Positions 31,173-42,300 of a stretch of DNA of 64,000 nucleotides are shown in pieces; the stretch's first letter is position 1, and every line of letters starts with the position of its first letter. Source of the stretch: Cheilinus undulatus (Eukaryota > Chordata > Actinopteri > Labriformes > Labridae). Below the pieces are notes generated by a model. The model ran no database searches. It was not told where the DNA came from and saw only the letters and a list, made by a program, of their open reading frames with translations. A program made the translations under genes and the position numbers. Location of the stretch: positions 17,733,667-17,797,666 of the forward strand of contig NC_054884.1 of NCBI RefSeq assembly GCF_018320785.1, read 5' to 3'.

Positions 31173-32402
31173 TCATTGCTGCTGTTCTCTCCACACTTGC
31201 TGTAACTGTAAAATCTCACCAATATGAATCTTCTGATGTCGCTTCAGGTTCTCCCCCCGACTGAAGCTCTTTCCGCAATGGTTGCAATAGTACGGTTTCT
31301 CCCCTGTGTGGACCCTTTTGTGTTTTTTAAGGTCCCCTGCCTGACTAAAACGCCTCCCACACTGAATGCAGCCATATGGTTTTTCTCCCGTGTGACAGCG
31401 CTGGTGGATTCTCAAGTTCCCAACCCTGCTAAACGACTTTCCACACACAACACACATGTGTGGTTCCTCTCTCCTCAAGTGCTCCATTCTGATTTTTCTT
31501 CCGTCCAAAGCAGTCCTGTTGGTTTTTGCAAATCCATGCCTCCTTGGTATGGCATGATTCGAGTGGGCAAAGACAAGTCTGTGGGATTCAGTGCTGACTT
31601 GGGGCCTGTGCAGCTCAGCAGGGTTGAAACGTGATGAGTTACAGCTTAAATCTACACATCCACTGAACTGCTCCTGAACAGGTGGCTGTTCTGATGCTGT
31701 ACTGTCTGATGGTTCTGGCTCACTTTTGATAACAGCCAGGTTCACCCCAAGTGATGTTTCAGGGAGTGGGGTAAATGTAGTAATAGAGGAGACAGTGCTG
31801 GCACTCCTATTTGCAATTTGTGATGTGTTAACAGTTGTTGCCTCCTTAACAATGTGTGCCAACTCCTTTGATGGTGCTTGGAAATCTTCGGATGCTTGTG
31901 CCAAGCTGCATTCAGACTGTAATTTAATGTCATCACAGCTTCCTTGTTGTTTTGATTCCTGCTTTACCTCGTAGTCAGGCTTGTGGCTAACTTCATTCTT
32001 TTGCTCTTGAAGACAGGGTTCTGCATTTTGCCTCAAAGAAAGGCCCGCATCCTCCTCTTGAGTCTGTGTGATTTCCTTTTCTTCTGTTACTGGACTACAT
32101 GTAGTTGAAGCAGCTGTGAGAGGAGAAACAAAAGTTAAGTGTTATATTTTTACTAGATCACAAATATGTTAACATAGCATTGGGTGAAATGATAAATACC
32201 CCAAAAAATTACCTGTGCTGCCTCTTGCTATCTGTTCCTGAAGCTCCTGCAGTCTCCTCTTCAGACTCTCATTTTCTCTCTGTGTTCGAGCAGTTTTGTC
32301 TTTGTATTCTGACACAGTCTCTTTCACCACCTCCAGAACCTCAGCCACGGCTTCAGTCAACAATTTTGCCACACGAGCATTCAATCTTTCAAGTTTAGAC
32401 AT
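31173..32402 (-). CDS. Three-finger C2H2 zinc-finger protein, paralogue 1
   Basis: Two coding exons on minus, 32402-32213 (190 bases) and 32113-31173, give 376 residues. Exon 1 ([19 protein letters not shown] onward) is a heptad-rich coiled coil, residues 1-62. Exon 2 begins with a long acidic, low-complexity region containing IKSEPEPSD, a SUMO-like site. It ends with three C2H2 fingers joined by HTGEKP linkers. Predicted base-contact residues (-1,2,3,6) are R-G-N-I, Q-G-D-K and R-E-N-R. It is probably a nuclear DNA-binding regulator; targets are unknown. An acceptor just before the ATG and a donor at about 32908 indicate a non-coding first exon near 32910-33000. The gene at 35458-36607 has the same architecture and orientation. 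Confidence 0.85.
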
Positions 32403-32908
32403 CCTGAAATAAAATCAGCCAAATGGTCAGACTACTTATTTATAAGCCTGTGAAAAGGATGCAATGTAAATCAAAATGTTACTTAAGATTTTTTCCTTTT
32501 ATTGCCCTGATGTCAACTTCAATGGCAGAAATTGACTCTTTTATATCCACATTTCTTACAGGTTCTTCATAGCAATAGCGTTAAGATACATGGCAAACTA
32601 AATTTGCTCGACTTTCTGGGGTGTACAGTCATTCCAGGGTAACAGATTAGTCCCTGGGGGTATTTTATCAATCTATTCGCATTTTCCCAGCACAGGGTCG
32701 ACCTGAAAACCATTTTAAACTGTTTCGCTAAGTTACATACTAGCTTGAGGATGATTTTTACCAAGTACGTCGGGGATTAAAACGAAAGTGGGAGGTTTAT
32801 TTGACATCAATCTCAAAGCAAAACATACTTCCATCAAAAAAACACCCCCTTTCATTCGCTCAGCAAACATTTGTTCAAGTTTTCTGAGTAAAACAGGAAG
32901 AAACGTTA

Positions 32909-33200
32909 CCTGCAAGCTAGCCGTGAAGTTAGCGCGTGCAACGTAACGTGGGTAGCTATTGTTAGCTACATTAGCTCACTCCGTGTTTTGTTTGTTTGTT
33001 TTGTGTTTAAACCACAAATAAAACTGCTATTTCATTGTGTCGTAAACAAGAGGGATCCTTTAATTTCTGTCTGAGGACTTCAATACAAACAACAATAAAA
33101 ATATCGGTAACAAGGCAAAATCAGAAAGCAGCCAGAACCAAACAAGTCCCGACACCCGGACAGAGTACCTGAATCATTTCCGGCACATACGGACATATTT
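32909..33200 (-). promoter_or_regulatory. Non-coding first exon and promoter region of zinc-finger paralogue 1
   Basis: On the minus strand CTAGCTTGCAG|GTAACG near 32908 is a good donor. It pairs with the acceptor TTTTATTTCAG|G at about 32404. The upstream sequence includes GCCGGAAATGATTC near 33184, with an ETS-like core. The extent of the exon is a guess. Confidence 0.5.
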
Positions 33201-35457
33201 CAAAATAAAACTCAAACCACAAAGTTTTGTGCAGCCATTGGCTTTCCAAACACGAGTCCCAAGAAAATTCAAATGCTATTACTGGATAACTGTAGATTAA
33301 ATTAAGAATTGGATGTCTTCATTTTTTCTATTCTGTACCATTTGCGGTGATATCTGATTTTTAGATACGCCTGCACATTTGGCAATGCTTTTATGAACAT
33401 AGCGAATGTATGTAGCTTGCTGCTGAAATGAGAGGCTGAAAATTAATGTTTTATCTAATAAATCAATAATAATAATTATAATAAATATTTGTGAATGTGA
33501 CCTTTTTGTGACTTGTTTCCTCTGGAAGTGTCTGCTTTTGCTTTTCCATATTTTATTTTACCACAGGGCTGTATGGCATGTCTCTCTCGCTGCTGAATTT
33601 TATTGTATCACTGATAATGAACTCTCAGATCAGTTACAGAAGGACCATGCTATCAATGCACTGAATCATAGTAAACTCTACAGTTTACTTTATGTTCTCA
33701 AGTGTGCAGAAGTCAGAAATGACCGGCTATATTTTTCGAGTTTTGGTTATACAGAATCATTGTAAAAGAAAAGTGTTCATACAAATATTACCACATGGGG
33801 CACCAAATTAATTTGATAAGGAAATTATTGTGACATTTTCCCAGAAATAACATTCACAAAAAAGATATTGAATTCTTTACAGGCCAAACATCAAATAATT
33901 GTCATTAAAACCCCAATTCTCTGAATTTAAAGTGAGAAGTTGATATTGCATGTATGAGTTGTATCATATTTGATACATCAGGTGTAATTTTTTTCTGCCA
34001 GTTAAAAAATGTTTCACTTAAAATAAAAACATAATTTCATTCTGACCTTTATTGACCCATTGGTTGTTGTTTTTGTTAGCATCTTTGTCTCACATCATTT
34101 TAAAATGTAACTGTTCAAGTGAAAATTAAGTCGGGGAAGGAAAGTTATGAGCAATTGACTCATGCAAAAATACAACAACTCATATTTAACCATGTTACTA
34201 CAGATTGTGTATATTAAAAAAAACAATATCCCCGATAATTGTTCCCAGTTTCCACTTCAAATATGACAAATCATGTCGTTTAAGTCTTTAATCTATTTAA
34301 TATGCAAAAGAGAAAACATTACTTTATTGTGCAAAAATAATTGACAAAACCACCTGAAATAGCTAATAATCATTCAATACCAACATTTTTACCTTTATGA
34401 CCTGGTATACCAAGATGGATGCACATATTTTCAACATAATTTTACTATAAAAAAAGCCAAAAAATTATTTAATTGTAACTTGCTTTTTTTAATATTAGTA
34501 ACAACTTCATTAGATTATTTTCTTTTACCTTTTTCAGAATTGGTGAAAATGTTCATGCAAAATCACATTTCTGTCACTCAAGAGACTTTCCTAAATTTTG
34601 CTGTACTTTATTTTTTCATTTTCATTTTTCATTTTATTTATTCATTCCAATACAGTGATTGGAAAGGAGCAGGATGAAGCGAACTTATAATACCTGCACC
34701 TTTCTTAAAACAAGTAACTGCTTACATCAGACGAATTGACATAATAATACTTCACAAGGTGGTGTAGTGTGCTCTGTTCCTTGTACATTATTTGTGCACT
34801 GCATGTATCTGGTTGTATTCATCCGGTTTTATGGGGGAAAAAATATCTCAATGGGATTGCTGAGGACTCAAAAATGCTAATGAATCAAATTTGATAGTCA
34901 AATGACTCATATTTGATAAACCAATTAATTATAATTGTATAGTATCAAATATGATTCATTTTTTTTGCAGGATTAAAGCTCCTTGGATGGACTTCTGGTG
35001 TCTCATCCCTAGGTATGTCCAAGATTAGGAGCTGCATTCTTTGGAGTGAATATCTAAAGCTCTGTGCCAATCACTGTCTCATTTCAAAGACTCTTTCCTG
35101 TAGCATTTTTTTCAACAATAAATTTGACTTTTCTTAATTTAACAACCAAAATATAAATCACTTAGAATCTTTATAGAGTAGAATATGAAATAATTTAATC
35201 AATTTACCTGACACCTACCCTCAGGTGTAATTTTTTAGATCGGACAATTACTATATAGAAATTTTTAGTCTTTACACTGATATTCCCGCTTGTCTATTTA
35301 GTTTTAACATCAGATTAAAAAAATCAATATTGGACCGTGCTTGACATTTTAATGTTATAAAGGCGTAACTTCTGTTAAATGATTCTTTCATCTGTTGCAG
35401 GAAACAGGCAGCAATATGAACAACATGTGTAAAAAAACATCTGGATACACTGCAGGC
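33201..35457. other. Unassigned AT-rich sequence between the zinc-finger paralogues
   Basis: No gene was recognised. Related palindromic words TATCATATTTGATACA (33962), CTCATATTTGATAA (34906) and TATCAAATATGATTC (34941) suggest a decayed repeat. The 3' UTR of paralogue 2 presumably lies at the right end. Confidence 0.45.
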
Positions 35458-36607
35458 TCACAAATGAGTCTGCTGGTGTTTCTTCATATTACTCGAGTGA
35501 CTAAAACTTTTGCCACAGTGGCTGCATCTGAACGGTTTCTCTCCCGTGTGGTAGCGCAGGTGAACCGTGAGATATCCTGACTGACTGAATTTCTTCCCAC
35601 ACACTGAGCAGCAGTATGGCTTCTCCCCAGTGTGTACACGGCTGTGTTTTTTGTAGTCGCCTGCATGTCTGAAGGTGCGGCCACAGAGTGGGCAGCAGTA
35701 GTGTTTTCTGACGCTTCTTTGGAAAATTCTTAAGCCAGAACCTCCAGCTTTGGAGTTCTTCTGTGCAACGAACTGCTTTTCTTCACATGTTCTGGTCATA
35801 TTGTTGTATCTTTGACCTAATGGTTCTTCTGTGTTATTCTGGTTTAGACAGAAGACCAGCTCTGTCTCATTACAAAGTCCTGAATAGGCCTGATGAGGCT
35901 CTATGTTTGGTGCATGTGAGGATGCAGCTGTTCTTTCAGCCTCACCATGTGAGTAACTTGTGTTGTGTATGACATATTCTTCCACCACAGCCTCTTCTTT
36001 AACTGGATTGCCTTTCTCAGAGTTTACAGCTGCACTGGTACCTATCACATGGTTTGAAATTACTGCTAAAAGTCCATTTTCAGTCTCTGTTTTTGGCATT
36101 CTTGGATCAGAAAAGTTATCGCCATTTAAATGTGAACTGGTTGTGGCTCCACAGGAAAGAGAGGAGGTGAATTGTGATGTGACGGATGTCTCATGGTCAT
36201 ATGACAGACAAATCGCTGCACTGTCACAAGGGGTAACAAGTTTGATGTCCTCTTCCTGTTCTTCATTCTGGTCCCCTTCCATGGAGTTAATCTCAGCATT
36301 AGATTGCCTGGCAGCAGGGGGTGTTTGTGTTGCAATACCTAAAAAAACAGAAGATTTTATCAAACAGTTTTGATATTTATTACAAGAATTATAAGAAAAA
36401 CTTAAGAGTTGATCTACCATTGCTTTCCAGTCTTAAGCTCTCCTGCAGCTCTTGCAGCCTCCTCTTCAGACTGTTGTTCTCTCTCTGTGTTCGGGCAGTT
36501 TTCTCCTGGTACTCTGATACTGTCTCTTTCACCACCTCCAGAACTTCCTGCACGGCTTTAGACAGTAACTTTTCCACTCGGGAATTCAGACGCTCCAGTT
36601 TGGACAT
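35458..36607 (-). CDS. Three-finger C2H2 zinc-finger protein, paralogue 2
   Basis: Two coding exons on minus, 36607-36418 (190 bases, the same as paralogue 1) and 36338-35458, give 356 residues. Exon 1 ([19 protein letters not shown] onward) matches paralogue 1 strongly, for example [22 protein letters not shown] and [11 protein letters not shown]. The exon 2 linker is acidic and barely conserved. Three C2H2 fingers with HTGEKP linkers end the protein at QQTHL. Predicted contact residues are H-G-D-K, Q-G-Y-V and H-S-N-K, so DNA preference should differ from paralogue 1. An acceptor (ATATTCAG) lies just before the ATG, so an upstream non-coding exon is expected. Function is unknown. Confidence 0.85.
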
Positions 36608-36619
36608 CTTTATTGACCT

Positions 36620-38150
36620 GAATATATGGAGAAAATGTGATTATAACTGTGCTTATGTTAGCAGAAAAAAAAAAAAAAAAAGTGTGAAGCCTGAAGTTAA
36701 CTAACAAATGATCAGTTACTAAAAGACTCTATTCTGTAGAAGCATTTGCAAACATACAGATTAACTGGGACTCAAATAATTACACAATTTTACCATCAAA
36801 TAGTGTAAAACTGGGGAGTCACCAAGATGTCATACTTCATGTTTGTTTTTAATGTACCTTGCAAAACTTCTGTATTCTTGTGTATTAATTCTGGATTGCA
36901 ATGCAATTTTGTCCTTTCATCCTAGGTACCACCTTGAGGTGGACAGTGAGCTACAAGCTGATAATATGATGTGGTATAATAGTGGTAAAAAACAACAACA
37001 ACAACAACAAAACCACACACACATCAGCTAACGACACCGTCAAACCTTATCACCTCACAAATATGGGAAAAAAGTATTTCTACATAATTTTAGAGATTTC
37101 GTAAAGATAAAAGATATACAATAGCTACTTACTAAACATTCTAGTGTCCCCTCTGGGAGATCATGTATGGGTAAAGACATTTGGGTGACACTACATGTTT
37201 AATCAGATGGTTACTGTGTATATTTGTTATGTAAAAATCCACATAGATTTGTGAAGGTCTAACTTTCAAACTAGTTATTATAGGATATTAAAGGAACAAT
37301 AAGCGTTTGGTGAGATATTGCTGATGCTGCACCTATCAAATGTAAAGTGCTTTAACATATTTGTATCTTTCTGCGGTACTGCACTTGTAGACAGTCCCTA
37401 CTGGCTGTACATGGAGCCAGTGTAGAGGACAGCTGGTGCTGATGGGAATCAGGTTGTAGCTCACTGTCCACCCTCTTATGACTGTAAGAGGTGTTGGGTT
37501 TGTAAAAGCAATAGTCTGCAGATTAGTTTTTGACCCAAAGAGGCCCTTTGAACTTTCAACCTTGCAGAGGTCTTGCTTCTGGAGAGACCTCTGGATTTTA
37601 GAATCTATTATAGTTTTTGTAGAGCTTTAGTATAATATAAACATAATTAAAGACAAATTTAAAGTTAATTCCAATAAAGTAATCCATATTGGTGGGTTGT
37701 GGGAATTAACACATTTTCAGAGGAGCAGAGAAGAAAACTATTGTAAAAAAATGCAAAAGCTAAACATATTGCGATACGTAAAAGGAGACTCCAACGAAAG
37801 CCTCGAGACCTCAAACAAACAGAGAATCCTAGAAGCAGCGTATCTCAAACCTGATGTGCAGGCTGACAATCCTTGATAAATCCTTGATAAAGATTATCTA
37901 TACGTGATCCTGATTTGAAAAATCATCGCATTGTTTATATGGATGTGAAGTCCCGTTTCATGACGTTAGGTAGTGAGTCCGCTTGGCTTCATTTGGTGTA
38001 GCATTTCCGGTTTCGTATTCGTAGGAACATGCGCGTTGCTGACATCTAGTGGTACGGACGAAAAACATACCCTGCACAGGATAAGGCATTTTGGCTTTTC
38101 TACAATATTGAAATAATTTCTGTCATTGGAAAGTGTTGGGATTATTTTCT
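36620..38150. other. Upstream region of zinc-finger paralogue 2
   Basis: A short CAA microsatellite lies at 36990-37010. A first exon and promoter for paralogue 2 are expected somewhere here but were not located. No other gene was seen. Confidence 0.4.
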
Positions 38151-38169
38151 GGAATGCCCACTGAAATGA

Positions 38170-38885
38170 TTTGCTTCAAATGTTGCTAAACAATTTACAT
38201 GGAACTGTAAGGGAATTTATGCGAATAGTTTTGGATTTTCTGATCATTTTGGAGATGTCTGTATTGCATTTTCATGGTAATTTGCTTTAGACTTTTGGGT
38301 GGAATTTATTTCGAAATATCTCTGTAATTTCATGGAAATTGGGAAATACATTTGTAATTTTTGGGGGAATTTGATTTGGAATTTGAGTTGGGATGTCCTA
38401 CATTTTCAAGAATTTTGATGGAAATTTCATGTTTGGAGGGAATTTTCCTTCATTTTTAAGATTGTTTTTGGATGTTTTTATACCTAAGATTTTCTGTTGA
38501 ATGTGCTTGAAAATTTTCTGGAATTTACATAGAATTGTTTTTTTTTTTTTTGGAATGTTGATGTTTCATGATAAAGTTTCACTGAAACATTTGGGATTAT
38601 ACCGAGAAATGTAGGATTATTTTTTATGGGATACTTTTTAAACACATTAAGTTCTATAGAAATTTTAGGTAATGTCTTTTAAGTTTTAGGAAATTTGTGT
38701 GGATATTTTCCATTAGGGGGATGTTTGTATTTAGAGGAGTGTCATTTTTGGCATTTTCATGGGAATTTGCTTTGAATTTTGGAAGGGAGAATTTACCTTG
38801 ACATTTTTAAATATTTTTATTGAAATTTGGGACATGCATTTGTAAATTTTAGGGAATCTGATTGGGAATTTGGGAGGGACGGTGG
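38170..38885. repeat. Diverged tandem duplication, period about 475 bases
   Basis: GCATTTTCATGGTAATTTGC (38276) and GCATTTTCATGGGAATTTGC (38751) begin two segments that stay alignable for about 130 bases: ACATTTGTAATTTT/GCATTTGTAAATTTT, GGGAATTTGATTTGGAATTT/GGGAATCTGATTGGGAATTT. The surrounding sequence is rich in GGAATTT-like words, which suggests an old satellite-like tract. Confidence 0.7.
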
Positions 38886-39390
38886 GTCCTCTGAAATAAA
38901 AAAAACATCTTCATTTTCATGGAATCATACCTCTCTTAACACCACTTCTTAGTGTGCAAAGACCCCCAACAACTGACTAACACACAGCCAAAACAAATTC
39001 TAAAAATGGTCCAGTGCTGCTCATAATTTGGGAATTTTAAGTTCAAAAACACAAAAACCTACAACAAAATTTTGATCATTTCCCTCCTCATTTTATTTTC
39101 TTTTCACTCATGAGGTACAGGATAATATGTAGTCATAACTTATTAAACAACTCAACATGCCTTGTTATTTCAGCAACAGATTGCAAACATAAAAAGTGCT
39201 TAAAGATCTGATAGTATAGTCAACCCCTCGTCCCTAAATTTTAAACATTACACATTAAAAGAAGCTGCTGTAGGACAGCTACAAAACAGCAACAGCTTTT
39301 TACAGACTAAGCAGTAAACCTGTTACATGAATACATTAATCAGCTTGACAGCATTTTAAAGTGAAAACCCATCACCCCCAGGCAGTTAAC
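38886..39390. other. Probable pkmyt1 3' UTR and downstream sequence
   Basis: No clear feature was seen; TTTATT at about 39093 could be an AATAAA signal on minus. Confidence 0.4.
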
Positions 39391-42300
39391 TCATGGCTCT
39401 CCCTCCAGTGTTGTATCTTCAAACAGGCTAAGCAGGTTCTTTGGTTCAATGTTGGGTCGGGGTAAGGACTCTTCGCTCCGGACCCAGCTGCAGCCTCGTC
39501 TCTGCGAGGACCTGGTGGATGAAGAGTGTTGGCTGTGTGTGGAGTTTTCATTCATGCTGTGTGAATTAATCCCAGCATGTATCAGGCTCACGCTGGGTGT
39601 AAGAGTGTGGCAGGAACCATTGGAGTGAATACTGGAGGGCGTGTGCGCTAAATTACAGGAGAGCCAGTCGCTCATATTTGAGTGAGTGGGTGTGTGGGCA
39701 GGACTGTGATGATTGTGCGTCGGTGAAGCCGGGAGAGGAGTTGATGTGCTTTCCACAGATAATCTGGATTTGACCCTGTGGAATGAGGGAAACAAAAATA
39801 AAGGTTAAAATAAACCAGGGTGTTTAACTAAAATATAAGTTCCTGACAGCTAGGTATGCTGTTTGTCATTTAACTAAATCATTCAGTGGCCCCAGAACAA
39901 ACAGACAGGCCGACAACTTTATTCATGCAATGTTTGTCTACCTGTTTAAGAAGGTGGGGGAAAGCTCAGCATCTGTGGGATCCAACAAAAACACTGCATC
40001 GTCTTCTGGACTCCCTGAGTCAGCATGCATGGCGCTGAGGGGCAGGGTTAGATCCCTGTCCCAGCTGTCTTTAGGAGGAGTGCAGGGAACTGGCTTTGTC
40101 CAGTGAGGGAGAAAGGCAGGAGTAGGAAGGAAGGAGAACAGTCGGCAGCTAAAGAGCACGACAGACTACAAGAAAAAGACCATAAAATTTTAAAGGTCTT
40201 TTGATAGAAAGAAGCAAAGTTACCCTTGTCAAAGCTATGATAAATGTTTCAATCCAGAGCTAACTGTTTTACCTTAAAGAGTGAGGTCAGTGTCAGCATG
40301 GTCTCAGCCACCAAGAGGTAAACACGTCTTTTGCACCTGTGTTTCCAAACAGAGGGGAGGGCGAGGAGCTCTGAGACCGTCGGCCTGTCAGACGGATCTG
40401 GTGCCAGCATCAGCTGCAGTACAGTCTGAAGCTCAGCTGACAAACCTACAAAAAATACACATGAAAGTGGTAACATCTGCATAAAAATAATGCATGGATG
40501 TACAACAGCATATTAGGGCTATTTTTAAATGTTAAAACTAGTCATGAATTTTGAGTAAGCACAATAATATCAGCATTATATCAGTATTGGCAGATACTAG
40601 CTCAAAAAGTATTGGTACCAACAAATGTGACCATTTCTGCTCCACATATTTCCAGACTTTCTGAATAAGTTTGTGCGGTTAAAAGAATTGATGGACCTAC
40701 CTCAGCTCAAGTTTTCTTTTTTCATCCCCATTCCTTGAACTTTACAGTGTACTTGAAGGACTACAGCTGCAGTATTAAAGCTAATTCAATTTTTCTTGCA
40801 CAAGAGAAAAATGTGTTTTTATTACTTTATTTCAAGCACTTTGTCATGATAGTCTCATGGAAGCACCATGCAAAACTGCTATTTTAGGAGAATTAATTTG
40901 CAATGACAGATCAATTTTAATACAGAAAAGACTTTGTGGTTTTTACCATGAAAAGGTTTGGTATGTTTCGGCATCAGTTAAAAGAAGTTCAGATATGGGA
41001 AAAAATCAAATATAAATCCCTAACAAATTTCTATTACAAAACTCAGAATTTTCAAATTAATTTCAAGGGCAAAATTCATGAGAAACAAAACTAATTTTTT
41101 TAAGTTTAAAAAAGTTTGAAACTTTTCACTTTATATTTTTTATCTTTTTAAATCTGAGGCTTTATAATCTAAAATTTGGAGCTTTTTCTAGTCTTCTTTT
41201 AATTTTTCATACTTTTTTATAATGGCTCCAAACTGCAGTCATAGGGATGGAGTTGGCAAGGGATACAGCAGTATGGCCCCTACTAAAATGCAGGAACACT
41301 GCAAAGAAAATAAAGTAGACAAAACTAATCCAAAATAAATTACTGGTAAGTGTTTAAATGCACAAATACTGTTAACATGTTAAGCACATTCAAAATATTT
41401 CTTTCTGTTGGTCAATGCAGGGAAATAGTTCAATATTCACCATTTTATATTTGGCATTAACCCCCATACCTTGTGTCCTTTAAGCATCAATTTGTTCCTT
41501 TCCTGTATTGTGATTAATATTTCTGCTCCATCTCATGATCTCGTCTTGTGTCCTCTTTTTTGTCTCTTTTTTTTGGATAGCTTTCATCTTTTCAAATAAA
41601 TGATAAATGCAGAATCACACCACATTCTTGATAAAAAAACAACATATCAGAACTTCAAAGGAAGTGAAGCTTACCACTGGTGAACTCAGATGGGAGGCAG
41701 CCTTGTCTGAGCTGCTGCCAGCCGTCTCCTCCATTAGGGACCTCAATATTACAAGCCAGCTCCAGGATAGAAACACCCAAACTGAAAGAGAAGAATTGAA
41801 CAAAATGTATGCAGATTTCATAATATATATATTCAAGTTCAAGTATATTCAAGTTAATTGCTAATATGAACTGAAGTTTATTATAATGGAAAAATAAAAT
41901 CAATTGTATAAGACTTCATTTGTCCAGTGAGGTCAGCAGGAGAAAATTAGTACAACCAATATGGCAGCACCAGGGGAAGGACATTAGAAATGCAAGCAGG
42001 GCACGAATGAGATGGACATGACACATGAGGTTTGCAAGAAGTGCTACATGAAAATAAAATACTTCAGAGATACGGCAAACATGAGGGCAAGACTAATGCT
42101 AAATCAGCTAAAAAGTTTTTAAAAAATGGTGTAGATCACAATATGTCGCAATATATGGTATTGCAATACTCACTGTATTGCGAAATGTTTAAAATCACAA
42201 TAATATCAAATTGTGACCCAAGTATTGTTATTATATCGTATCCTTGGGCCACAAGGGATTCCCACCCCTAATATTTATTAGGGGTGTAACGAGATGCTTG

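Noticed and set aside
31224-31634. 136-codon plus-strand frame
   Set aside because: It is the antisense shadow of the zinc fingers of paralogue 1, as is 35960-36373 for paralogue 2.
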